A DNA stretch of 64,000 bases, taken from positions 10,036,501-10,100,500 of the forward strand of contig NZ_CP071091.1 in assembly GCF_017301635.1 (NCBI RefSeq), read 5' to 3'. The position numbers and the translations under genes were made by a program. This document shows positions 56,346 through 64,000 of the stretch, one piece after another. How positions within the stretch are numbered: the first letter of the stretch is position 1; every line of letters starts with the position of its first letter. The DNA is from Myxococcus landrumus. GTDB lineage: Bacteria; Myxococcota; Myxococcia; Myxococcales; Myxococcaceae. A model generated the notes under the pieces. That model had not been told where the DNA came from and did not search any database. It saw nothing but the letters and a program-made list of their open reading frames with translations.

Positions 56346-57719
56346 ATGCTCTGGTCACTGCTCTCGCTGGGTGTGCTCCTGTCGGCCAGGCCGCCATCGG
56401 ATGAGAAGGTCTTCGTCCCGTGTCCCCAGTCCACCCCGGAGTGGACGGAGGCCCGGGAGCGCCTCCTGGCCCTGGATGCCCGGCTGGGCGAGCTGCCGGA
56501 CGAGGACGATGCCCGTCCCACCGTGGTGGCCCTGGGCGAGCTCTTGAAGTCGCGCTGCTTCGAGATGAGCCGCGAGGAGACCTCCCCCGTGCCGGAGGAT
56601 GAGCCTCCTCCGGCGCTGTCGCTGAAGGCGTGGTGGCGGCAGGGCGGGCGGGCGTGGGTGGAGTCGTACCTGGAGCTGGGCAAGCCCGGAGTGCGCACGG
56701 TGGTGTTGCCGCCCGAGGTTCGTCCCGCCCTGGCTCGAGAGACGGCGGCGTCGGACCACCGGCTGGCGTCGCTGCTGTGTTCGGCGGCGGACCGCGAATG
56801 CGCGAAGCAGATGGAGCCGTGGGCGGCGCGAGTGGAGGAAGCCTTCACGCGTGAGCGCGACCGGCAGGCGAAGTCCTCGGAGCTGGATGAGCAGATTTCG
56901 GCGAAGTGCGAGGCGTCGGCCCGCGCGCGGCCCACGCGCTGGCGCTACACGGCCTGGCGCAGTTGTCAGGGCGGCTCCATCATCTTCAACACCCAGCCTC
57001 CCGTGGTCCGCCTGCGGGCTCCGACGGACGGCTGGCTGGTGATTCGGGGGCGCCGAGGGCACCACTCCTTCTGCGACGAGGTGCGCGCCTACCACCTGGG
57101 CACGGGCACGGCCTGGGTGTCGCAGAGCTGCAGCGAGCTGGCGCTGTACGAGGACGACGCGCGGCTGGGCCAGGTGAACGTCAAGGCCACCGACGAGGCC
57201 CGCAGCGCCCGGGTGACGGTGGGCACCGTGTCGCTCGACCTGCTGCGGGAGATGGCGCGCGCGGTGCTTCTGGCCGACGAGCCCATGGCCCACGGGCGCG
57301 CGCTGGCCATCTCGGTCCCCGTGCCGAAGGGCTATCGAATCGAATGGCGGGAGCGAAAGTCGGGCATCTCCACCGTGGGCATGGGTGGGGGCGCGGGGTG
57401 GTTCTCCTCCGGGCAGACCCGCCTGAACTGGGCGTGGTTTCCGCCCGGGCGCGCCGAGCCCCTGTCGGGCGAGCTGACCTGGCCCGACTCGTCCCATCCC
57501 GCGGAGGACCTCGCCGACCGCCTCATCGTCGAGGCAGAGGAGTCCTTCAAGCACGGCTGCCCCGCGCGCGCCGTGCCCACCGCGCTGCTCGACTTCACCG
57601 AGCCTCCGGGCGTCAACCGGAGCGACGCCCCGGAGGGCGTGGCTCGGCCCCAGGACGAGCTGCTCACCGCGCTGAGGAAATGGCAGCCGCCGCCGGGCTG
57701 CTCCGTTCGTCAGGAGTAA
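56346..57719 (+). CDS. Hypothetical secreted protein
   Basis: 457 residues from an ATG with GAGGG eight bases upstream. A short hydrophobic N-terminus (MLWSLLSLGVLLSARPPS) looks like a signal peptide. The first half is charged and helical (EWTEARERLLALDARLGELP, AWAARVEEAFTRERDRQAKS-like); the second half is beta-rich (LRAPTDGWLVIRGRRGHHSF, GTAWVSQSCSELALYEDDAR, RVTVGTVSLDLLREMARAVL) with about ten Cys. No family recognised. It stands alone between the pterin pair and the RND operon. Confidence 0.65.
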   Translation: MLWSLLSLGVLLSARPPSDEKVFVPCPQSTPEWTEARERLLALDARLGELPDEDDARPTVVALGELLKSRCFEMSREETSPVPEDEPPPALSLKAWWRQGGRAWVESYLELGKPGVRTVVLPPEVRPALARETAASDHRLASLLCSAADRECAKQMEPWAARVEEAFTRERDRQAKSSELDEQISAKCEASARARPTRWRYTAWRSCQGGSIIFNTQPPVVRLRAPTDGWLVIRGRRGHHSFCDEVRAYHLGTGTAWVSQSCSELALYEDDARLGQVNVKATDEARSARVTVGTVSLDLLREMARAVLLADEPMAHGRALAISVPVPKGYRIEWRERKSGISTVGMGGGAGWFSSGQTRLNWAWFPPGRAEPLSGELTWPDSSHPAEDLADRLIVEAEESFKHGCPARAVPTALLDFTEPPGVNRSDAPEGVARPQDELLTALRKWQPPPGCSVRQE

Positions 57720-58123
57720 TTCCCTCCGCCGCCCTGCGTTTCTCCCAATGCATGGGAAGAATGCGTTGCGAACTTCGCGAGGGGGTAATTAGTAATGGGA
57801 AATGTTGCAAATTACCTCCCTGGTGAGGCGTGTCAGGTCCCGAGCGCGAGATTCGTCGGCGCGCTGTTGTTGTCATTTTTCGCGATAGCGCTGCATCGGG
57901 TCTCGTGTGGGGGGACCGTACCCGCTCGATGACCTGGTGTTCCGCGGTCGCGGTTCCCAGCTCAAAAGTCCTAGGCCCATCAGTCACCCGGCGGTGAGTC
58001 CCGCTGGCCGGGAGACGTGTGTGTCGTTGTTCCCTGTCCTGTAACCCAAGGGGCCACCTGTCAGCGCGCGTGGGCGCGAGCGCTCGAGGTGTGCCCCGAC
58101 CCCTGGAAGTCCTGGAGTCAGCC
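57720..58123 (+). promoter_or_regulatory. RND operon upstream region with AT-rich dyad
   Basis: 404 bases without a gene. The most AT-rich stretch contains GGTAATT (57784-57790) and AATTACC (57810-57816), a perfect 7-bp dyad with 19 bases between, which could be a repressor operator for the efflux genes. GTAAT is also directly repeated within it. No convincing -35/-10 pair or terminator found. Confidence 0.45.
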
Positions 58124-59314
58124 ATGAATTGGAGACGTGCAGCGGTGGGAGGGGCGTTGGCCCTCCCGCTGGTGGTGGGCGGTCTTGTCCTCGCGAAGGG
58201 TGAGGGCGCGGATTCGCAAGGTGGCGCCCCCAGCGCCCAGATGCCCGCGACTCCCGTGGTCGCCGCGGAGGTCCTCAGCAAGTCCGTCGCGGACGTGGCC
58301 GAGTTCACCGGCGTGCTCGCGGCGGTGCACAGCGTGGAATTGCGGCCCCGCGTGGGCGGCTACATCGAGTCGGTGCGCTTCGCCGAGGGCGGGCTCGTCA
58401 CGGCGGGGCAGGTGTTGTTCCAGCTCGACGCACGCACCTATGAGGCGGCGTTCGCGCGGGCGAAGGCGGAGCTGCTCCAGGCCGAGGAGCGGCAGACGCT
58501 CGCGCAGAAGCGGTTCGAGCGCGGCGAGAAGCTGGTGGCCGAGCAGGCCATCTCCCAAGGTGACTTCGACGTGCTGGTGGCGGAGCGCGCGGAGTCACGC
58601 GCCCGCGTTGAGTCCGCGAAGGCGGCCGCGCGCGCGGCGGAGATCGACCTGCAGGATACGCGCGTGCGTGCGCCGGTCAGCGGCCGGGTGGGCCGGGCGC
58701 TGGTGACGCAGGGCAACCTGGTGAGCGGTGGCAGTGCCAACGCCACGGTGCTCACCACGGTCGTCTCCGTGGAGCCGTACTACGTCTACTTCGACGTGGA
58801 TGAGGCGACGTACCTGCGCTTCTCGGGTACGTCGTCGGGCGCGCGCGGCAAGGATGGCCGCGTCAACTCGGTGCCTGTCCGCGTGGCGCTGAGGGGCGAG
58901 GATGGTTTCTCTCGCGAGGCCCGGCTCGACTTCCTGGACAACCAGGTGTCGGTGGCGACGGGCACGGCGCGGGCTCGGGCGGTGCTGCCCAATCCGGATG
59001 GGAAGCTGACGGCGGGGCTGTACGCCCGCGTGCGGCTGGAGACGGGCGCCGCGCGTCCCACCATCCTCATCCAGGACCAGGCGGTGGCCACGGACCAGAA
59101 GGGCCGGTACGTGCTGGTGATTCGCGCGGACCAGACGTTGGAGCAGCGGCGGGTGGAGTTGGGGCCCCTCGATGGTGGCTTGCGCGTGGTGCGCGGCGGC
59201 CTGTCGGCGGGTGAGCGGGTGGTTCTCAAGGGGTTGGCCCGGCCGGGCATGAAGGTGGCGCCGACGGTGGTGGCCATGGCCGACTCCGAACATGTTGGAG
59301 GCGCACGGCCGTGA
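58124..59314 (+). CDS. RND efflux periplasmic adaptor (membrane fusion protein)
   Basis: 396 residues; ATG with GGAG seven bases upstream. Signal/anchor helix (GGALALPLVVGGLVLAKGEG). Biotinyl-lipoyl halves (VELRPRVGGYIESVRFAEGG; VRAPVSGRVGRALVTQGNL) flank a helical hairpin (KAELLQAEERQTLAQKRFER), then beta-barrel and membrane-proximal domains (LDFLDNQVSVATGTARARAV, VATDQKGRYVLVI). Links the inner-membrane pump to an outer-membrane channel. It overlaps the pump gene by four bases (GTGA). No lipobox. Confidence 0.95.
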   Translation: MNWRRAAVGGALALPLVVGGLVLAKGEGADSQGGAPSAQMPATPVVAAEVLSKSVADVAEFTGVLAAVHSVELRPRVGGYIESVRFAEGGLVTAGQVLFQLDARTYEAAFARAKAELLQAEERQTLAQKRFERGEKLVAEQAISQGDFDVLVAERAESRARVESAKAAARAAEIDLQDTRVRAPVSGRVGRALVTQGNLVSGGSANATVLTTVVSVEPYYVYFDVDEATYLRFSGTSSGARGKDGRVNSVPVRVALRGEDGFSREARLDFLDNQVSVATGTARARAVLPNPDGKLTAGLYARVRLETGAARPTILIQDQAVATDQKGRYVLVIRADQTLEQRRVELGPLDGGLRVVRGGLSAGERVVLKGLARPGMKVAPTVVAMADSEHVGGARP

Positions 59315-62300
59315 AGTTCGCGCACTTTTTCGTCGACCGGCCCATCTTCGCGGCCGTGTTGTCCGTGCTGCTGCTGATAGGCGGCGGCTTGTCCCTGGTG
59401 CAGTTGCCCCTGGCTGAATATCCCGCCGTGTCTCCGCCCACCGTGGTGGTGAGCGCGGCCTATCCCGGAGCGAATCCCTCCGTCATCGCGGAGACGGTGG
59501 CCGCGCCGCTCGAGCAGGCCATCAACGGCGTGGAGGGCATGCTCTACATGTCCTCGCAGTCCACCACCGACGGCCGGGTGGCGTTGACCATCACCTTCGG
59601 CATGGAGGTGGATGCCGATACCGCGACGGTGCAGGTGCAGAACCGCGTGGCGCGAGCGATACCGCGCCTCCCTGCGGAGGTGCAGCGGCTGGGCGTCATG
59701 ACGGAGAAGACGAGCCCGGACATGTTGCTGGTGGTGCACCTGGTCTCCCCGGACGGGAAGCTGGATCCGCTCTACCTCTCCAACTACGCGGTGCTCCAGG
59801 TGAAGGACGTGCTCCAGCGCGTCTCGGGCGTGGGCGGCGTGGGCGTGTGGGGCGCGGGTGAGTACAGCATGCGCGTCTGGTTGGACCCGCAGTTGCTGGC
59901 CGCGCGCAACCTCACCGCGAGCGACGTGGTGGGCGCCATCCGCGAGCAGAACGTGCAGGTGGCCGCGGGTGTGGTGGGGCAGCAGCCGGATGAGCGCTCC
60001 GCCTTCCAGCTCACCGTCACCACGCAGGGTCGGCTCACGGACGAGGAGCAGTTCCGAGACATCGTGGTCAAGGTGGGCGAGGCCGGACAGGTGACCCGGC
60101 TGCGCGACGTGGCGCGGGTGGAGCTGGGCGCGAGCAGCTACTCGGTGCGGGCCCGGTTGGATGGAAAGCCGGCGGTGGCCATTGGCATCAACCAGGCCTC
60201 GGGCTCCAACGCGCTGGACGTGTCCGCGGGCATCCGTGCCCGGATGGAGGAGCTGAGCAAGGCCTTCCCGGAGGGCATGGAGTACCGCATCGTCTACGAC
60301 CCGACCCTCTTCGTCCGCGCGTCCATCTCCAACGTGGTGCAGACGTTGGCGGAGGCGGTGGTGCTGGTGGTGCTGGTGGTGCTGCTCTTCCTCCAGACGT
60401 GGCGCGCCTCCGTCATTCCGCTGGCGGCGGTGCCCGTGTCGCTGGTGGGCACGGCGGCGGTGATGCAGATGATGGGCTTCTCGCTCAACACGCTGTCGCT
60501 CTTCGGGTTGGTGCTCTCCATCGGCATCGTGGTGGATGACGCCATCGTCGTGGTGGAGAACGTGGAGCGGCACATCGAGCAGGGCTCCAGTCCCAAGGAA
60601 GCGGCCCGCAAGGCGATGACCGAAGTGACGGGCCCCATCATCGCGATTACCTCCGTGCTGTCCGCGGTGTTCATCCCCACGGCGTTCCTGGGCGGACTGA
60701 CGGGTCAGTTCTATCGGCAGTTCGCGCTGACCATCGCCATCTCCACCATCCTCTCGGCCTTCAACTCGCTCACGCTCAGCCCGGCGCTCGCCGGAGTCCT
60801 GCTGCGCGGGCACCACGGCCCGAAGGACGGCCTCACGCGCTTCATGGAGAAGGCGTTCGGCGGCTGGCTCTTCCGTCCCTTCAACCGCTTCTTCGACAAG
60901 GCCTCCGCGGGCTACGTGTCGCTGGTGCGGCGGGTGGTGCGCATCAGCGTGGTGGCGCTGGCCCTCTACGTCGGACTCCTGGGCCTGACGTGGCTGGGCT
61001 TCAAGAAGGTCCCCGCGGGCTTCGTCCCCATGCAGGACAAGTACTACCTGGTGGGCCTGGCGCAGCTGCCACCGGCGTCATCACTGGAGCGCACGGACGC
61101 GGTGGTGAAGGAGATGTCGGACCTGATGCTGAAGGAGAAGGGCGTCGCCAACGTGGTGGCCTTCACGGGCCTCTCCATCAACGGCTTCGTCAGCTCTCCC
61201 AACTCGGCGGTGGTGTTCGCCATCCTGGATGACTTCGAGAAGCGCAAGACCGGGGACTTGTCGGCGAACGCCATCGCCGGTCGCCTCCAGGGGAAGCTGG
61301 GAGGCATCGAGGAAGGCTTCGCGGCCGTGTTCCCTCCGCCTCCCGTGCCGGGCATGGGCACGCTGGCGGGCTTCAAGCTCCAGGTGGAGGACCGCGCGGG
61401 TCTGGGGCCGGAGGCGCTCTACACGGCCACCCAGGCGTTGGTGCAGAAGGCGTCGACGGACCCCTCGCTGACGGGGCTGATGACGACCTTCGAAATCAAC
61501 GTGCCCCAGCTCCACGCGGAGGTGGACCGGGTGAAGGCGAAGCAGCAGGGCGTCCCCCTGAGCTCCGTCTTCGAGACGCTCCAGATTCAACTGGGCTCGC
61601 TCTATGTGAACGACTTCAACCGCTTCGGCCGCACGTATCAGGTGAACGTGCAGGCGGACGCGAAGCACCGCATGGAGTCGGACGACATCGGCCGGCTGCA
61701 GGTGCGCAACGAGCGGGGCGGCATGGTGCCACTGGCGGCGCTGGTGGACGTGGGGCCCTCGTTCGGTCCGGACCAGGTGCTGCGGTACAACGGCTATCCG
61801 GCGGCGGACATCAACGGCGCGGCGGCTCCGGGCGTGAGCACGGGACAGGCCGTGGCGGCGATGGAGCGACTGGCGGCGGAGACCCTGCCCGCGGGCATGA
61901 CGTTCGAGTGGACCGACCTGACGTACCAGGAGAAGCAAGCGGGCAGCGAAGGACTGTTCGTGTTCCCGCTGGCCATCCTGTTGGCGTTCCTCATCCTGGC
62001 GGCGCAGTACAACAGCTGGACCTTGCCGCTGGCGGTGCTGCTGACGGTTCCGCTCGCGCTGCTCAGCGCGCTGGCGGGCGTGTGGTTCGTGGATGGGGAC
62101 AACAACATCTTCACGCAGATTGGCCTGGTGGTGCTGGTGGGCCTGGCGGCGAAGAACGCCATCCTCATCGTCGAGTTCGCCAAGGCGCAGGAGGATGAAG
62201 GCATGGGGGTGGTGCAGGCGGCGCTGGAGGCGTGCAGGCTGCGTCTGCGGCCCATCCTGATGACCTCCATCGCGTTCATCATGGGTGTGGTGCCGCTGGC

Positions 62301-62496
62301 ACTGGCCACGGGCGCGGGCGCGGAGATGCGCCAGGCGATGGGCGTGGCGGTGTTCGCGGGCATGCTCGGCGTGACGCTGTTCGGTCTGGTGCTGACGCCC
62401 ATCTTCTACATCGTCATCCGGAAGCTCTCGGTGCGAGGCGAGGACCGTCCGGTCGCCGAGCTTCCGGCGGGCGTGTCGGGGGCGGGAGGTCACTGA
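59311..62496 (+). CDS. RND multidrug efflux pump, HAE1 (AcrB/MexF-like) family
   Basis: 1061 residues, typical length, starting at GTG overlapping the adaptor stop. MKFAHFFVDRPIFAAVLSVL, AEYPAVSPPTVVVSAAYPGA, and twelve transmembrane helices are canonical. Proton relay Asp-Asp in GIVVDDAIVVVENVERHIEQ and Lys in VVLVGLAAKNAILIVEFAKA. The docking and porter domains are present. A secondary transporter that expels hydrophobic drugs, dyes or metabolites. The operon has no outer-membrane TolC/OprM gene; a terminator follows, so the channel must be supplied from elsewhere. Confidence 0.96.
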   Translation: MKFAHFFVDRPIFAAVLSVLLLIGGGLSLVQLPLAEYPAVSPPTVVVSAAYPGANPSVIAETVAAPLEQAINGVEGMLYMSSQSTTDGRVALTITFGMEVDADTATVQVQNRVARAIPRLPAEVQRLGVMTEKTSPDMLLVVHLVSPDGKLDPLYLSNYAVLQVKDVLQRVSGVGGVGVWGAGEYSMRVWLDPQLLAARNLTASDVVGAIREQNVQVAAGVVGQQPDERSAFQLTVTTQGRLTDEEQFRDIVVKVGEAGQVTRLRDVARVELGASSYSVRARLDGKPAVAIGINQASGSNALDVSAGIRARMEELSKAFPEGMEYRIVYDPTLFVRASISNVVQTLAEAVVLVVLVVLLFLQTWRASVIPLAAVPVSLVGTAAVMQMMGFSLNTLSLFGLVLSIGIVVDDAIVVVENVERHIEQGSSPKEAARKAMTEVTGPIIAITSVLSAVFIPTAFLGGLTGQFYRQFALTIAISTILSAFNSLTLSPALAGVLLRGHHGPKDGLTRFMEKAFGGWLFRPFNRFFDKASAGYVSLVRRVVRISVVALALYVGLLGLTWLGFKKVPAGFVPMQDKYYLVGLAQLPPASSLERTDAVVKEMSDLMLKEKGVANVVAFTGLSINGFVSSPNSAVVFAILDDFEKRKTGDLSANAIAGRLQGKLGGIEEGFAAVFPPPPVPGMGTLAGFKLQVEDRAGLGPEALYTATQALVQKASTDPSLTGLMTTFEINVPQLHAEVDRVKAKQQGVPLSSVFETLQIQLGSLYVNDFNRFGRTYQVNVQADAKHRMESDDIGRLQVRNERGGMVPLAALVDVGPSFGPDQVLRYNGYPAADINGAAAPGVSTGQAVAAMERLAAETLPAGMTFEWTDLTYQEKQAGSEGLFVFPLAILLAFLILAAQYNSWTLPLAVLLTVPLALLSALAGVWFVDGDNNIFTQIGLVVLVGLAAKNAILIVEFAKAQEDEGMGVVQAALEACRLRLRPILMTSIAFIMGVVPLALATGAGAEMRQAMGVAVFAGMLGVTLFGLVLTPIFYIVIRKLSVRGEDRPVAELPAGVSGAGGH

Positions 62497-62535
62497 AGAC
62501 CTGCGGGGCGAGTCGCCCGATGAAGTGAATCACGA

Positions 62536-62575
62536 GGGCCGCCTTCCTCATGGGGAGGCGGCCCTTCTTCTTGGT
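62536..62575 (+). terminator. Intrinsic terminator of the RND operon
   Basis: Perfect stem GGGCCGCCT / AGGCGGCCC (62536-62544 with 62556-62564), extended by a T.G and two C-G pairs, small loop, then TTCTTCTTGG. It lies 40 bases after the pump stop and before the channel gene. Confidence 0.85.
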
Positions 62576-62607
62576 GCTCTCGACGGATGCGGCTCTAGAC
62601 TGCCGTC

Positions 62608-63465
62608 GTGTCCAGGCCTTCCGAGCAGAGCCCCACGGGCGGATTTCGTGCCCGTCTTCATACCGTCATCTTCGAGGCCGATACTCCCGCGGGGAAGGCG
62701 TTCGACGTGGCCCTGTTGTGGGTCATCGTGTTCAGCGTCGCGGCGGTGATGCTGGAGAGCGTGGCCGCCGTCCGCGTCCAGTACGCCACGGCGTTGAGCG
62801 TGGCGGAGTGGGCCTTCACCGTCATCTTCGCGTTGGAGTACGCGCTGCGGCTCGTGGCCGTGCGCAGGCCGCTGGACTACATGCGCAGCTTCTTCGGGGT
62901 GGTGGACCTGATGGCCATCCTCCCCTCGTTCCTGAGCGTCTTCTTTCCCGGGGCGCAGACGCTGCTGGTGATTCGCGTGCTGCGGCTGCTGAGAGTGTTC
63001 CGGGTGTTGAAGCTGGGGCACTTGTTGGGACAGGCGGAGGTGCTGATGACGGCGCTTCGCGCGAGCCGGGCGAAAATCACCGTCTTCCTCGGCGTGGTGC
63101 TCAGCATCGCCGTCATCATGGGCGCCCTCATGTACATGGTGGAGGGAGAGCGGCACGGCTTCGACAGCATTCCCCGCTCCATGTACTGGGCCATCGTGAC
63201 GATGACGACGGTGGGCTTCGGCGACATCACTCCGAAGACGGTGCTGGGGCAGTTCATCGCGTCGGTGTTGATGATCATGGGCTACGGCATCCTCGCGGTG
63301 CCCACGGGCATCGTGTCCGTGGAGCTGGCGAATGCCTCCCGCATGCTCCCGGACACCCAGGCGTGTCCGGGCTGCGGCAAGCAGGGGCACGACCTGGATG
63401 CGCGCTACTGCAAGGCGTGCGGGACGGCGCTGGACTGGGCGGCCTCGAAGCCCGAGTCGAAGTGA
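62608..63465 (+). CDS. Voltage-gated potassium channel-like protein with C-terminal zinc ribbon
   Basis: 285 residues from GTG. Six transmembrane segments: S1 (DVALLWVIVFSVAAVMLESV), S2-S3, arginine-bearing S4 (VIRVLRLLRVFRVLKLG with four Arg and one Lys at three-residue spacing), S5, pore helix with selectivity filter TTVGFGD, and S6 (IASVLMIMGYGILAVPTGIV). K+ channel of the Kv type, inner membrane. After S6 a soluble tail has CPGCG and CKACG, a four-Cys zinc ribbon, an uncommon addition. It follows the RND terminator, so it has its own promoter. Confidence 0.93.
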   Translation: MSRPSEQSPTGGFRARLHTVIFEADTPAGKAFDVALLWVIVFSVAAVMLESVAAVRVQYATALSVAEWAFTVIFALEYALRLVAVRRPLDYMRSFFGVVDLMAILPSFLSVFFPGAQTLLVIRVLRLLRVFRVLKLGHLLGQAEVLMTALRASRAKITVFLGVVLSIAVIMGALMYMVEGERHGFDSIPRSMYWAIVTMTTVGFGDITPKTVLGQFIASVLMIMGYGILAVPTGIVSVELANASRMLPDTQACPGCGKQGHDLDARYCKACGTALDWAASKPESK

Positions 63466-63556
63466 GGAGGCCCTTCGTGCTTCCGTGCGGTGGCTGACTT
63501 CGGGTTTGCTGCGGGCCAGCGAAGCCTCGTTCCCTCTCCACCCGAGAAGTGAGCCC

Positions 63557-64000
63557 ATGCGCGCATTCCTGACGACCGTGGCCTGTTCGACCCTCCTGTC
63601 CATCGCGGGGAACGCGTACGGGCAAGCCGCTCGGAAACCCACGGACCAGAGTGGAAACCTGGCCCCGGACCGGGCCGCTGGCAGCCAGCAATCGGTTCCC
63701 CTCGAGGAGCCAACGCCCACCGGAGCGCCCGTGGAGACGGCGCCCCCCAACGTGCCCGAGTTCAAGCCGGCCTTCGCGGGCCAGACGCGCGCGCCCGCCG
63801 TCAAGACACGCACTGCGTTCCAGGTCACCGAGGTGGCGTCCGGCTTCAACCACCCGTGGGCCATCGCGTTCCTGCCGGACCGGCGCATGCTGGTGACGGA
63901 GAAGCCGACGGGGAAGCTCTTCATCGTCACGCCGCAGGGCAAGAAGTCCGCGCCCGTCGAGGGCCTGCCTCCGGTGGATGGACGCAACCAGGGCGGGTTG
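63557..64000 (+). CDS. PQQ-dependent (Asd/YliI-type) soluble sugar dehydrogenase, partial
   Basis: 148 residues visible, running off the right edge. ATG MRAFLTTVACSTLLSIAGNA begins a signal peptide ending near YGQA, then a Pro/Thr-rich linker of about 60 residues. The catalytic propeller starts FQVTEVASGFNHPWAIAFLP, DRRMLVTEKPTGKLFIV, and GLPPVDGRNQGGL, the first blades of the glucose/sorbosone dehydrogenase family. Exported to the periplasm. The PQQ- and Ca-binding residues lie outside the window. Confidence 0.8.
   Translation, partial: MRAFLTTVACSTLLSIAGNAYGQAARKPTDQSGNLAPDRAAGSQQSVPLEEPTPTGAPVETAPPNVPEFKPAFAGQTRAPAVKTRTAFQVTEVASGFNHPWAIAFLPDRRMLVTEKPTGKLFIVTPQGKKSAPVEGLPPVDGRNQGGL

Noticed and set aside
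1..64000. tRNA, rRNA, CRISPR arrays, IS elements, integrases, phage genes
   Set aside because: No cloverleaf with a TTCRA-type T-loop, no regularly spaced identical repeats outside coding sequence, and no transposase or integrase motifs seen; tRNA absence by eye is not proof.

Overview
The window is very GC-rich, gene-dense chromosomal DNA of a deltaproteobacterium, most likely a myxobacterium of the Myxococcus/Corallococcus type. This rests on strong third-position G/C bias, a spoVG-prs-rplY-pth block, many two-component and sigma-54 genes, DUF4388/PATAN receiver proteins, lipoproteins and a very large coiled-coil protein. I see no rRNA, tRNA, CRISPR array, IS element or integrase. Both edges cut genes: dnaB at the left, a PQQ-dependent sugar dehydrogenase at the right.

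Layout. 1-8.8 kb (all minus) is a housekeeping block, spoVG - prs - rplY - pth - rpsF - rpsR - rplI - (acyltransferase - LytS-type kinase - LytTR regulator) - dnaB. The bracketed trio sits inside the usual rpsF-rpsR-rplI-dnaB order, and terminator-like hairpins separate several of these units. 8.9-11.5 kb holds a small DUF5658 membrane protein and a plus-strand nucleotide-salvage run (tdk, a upp-like gene, hpt). 11.8-14 kb holds an aquaporin, a LysE-type exporter and a site-2-protease-like protein that has lost its catalytic residues. 14-21.6 kb is an SpvB/RHS protein of about 2000 residues with an unrecognised 472-residue gene downstream. 22-25.6 kb encodes class I ribonucleotide reductase (nrdA, nrdB).

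26-38.4 kb holds a membrane protein, a 2222-residue coiled-coil protein with a degenerate methyltransferase-like head, dapF, two multidomain receiver proteins whose output domains look degenerate (GGDEF; GTPase), and an EF-G-binding zinc-finger protein. 38.6-43 kb holds a desaturase, a ferritin-like protein, a Trp-rich lipoprotein and two small membrane proteins. 43.1-47.3 kb is a compact regulon: an AcoR-like sigma-54 activator, a palindrome-rich upstream region with a good -24/-12 promoter, then aldB and a DUF779 gene. 47.3-54.5 kb holds lipoproteins, an M16 peptidase translationally coupled to a histidine kinase, and a beta-lactamase-fold serine hydrolase. 54.6-56.2 kb has two pterin-synthase paralogues of different catalytic type (Cys and Glu) flanking an SDR reductase. 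58.1-62.5 kb is an RND efflux adaptor/pump pair without an outer-membrane channel, followed by a Kv-like channel with a C-terminal zinc ribbon.

How the genes work together. The clearest functional units are translation and replication (left block), pyrimidine/purine salvage plus nrdAB (nucleotide supply), the sigma-54/aldB/DUF779 aldehyde-oxidation unit, the pterin unit, and the RND pump. Most start sites were chosen from ribosome-binding sites and family length. All function calls come from reading motifs, not from database searches.
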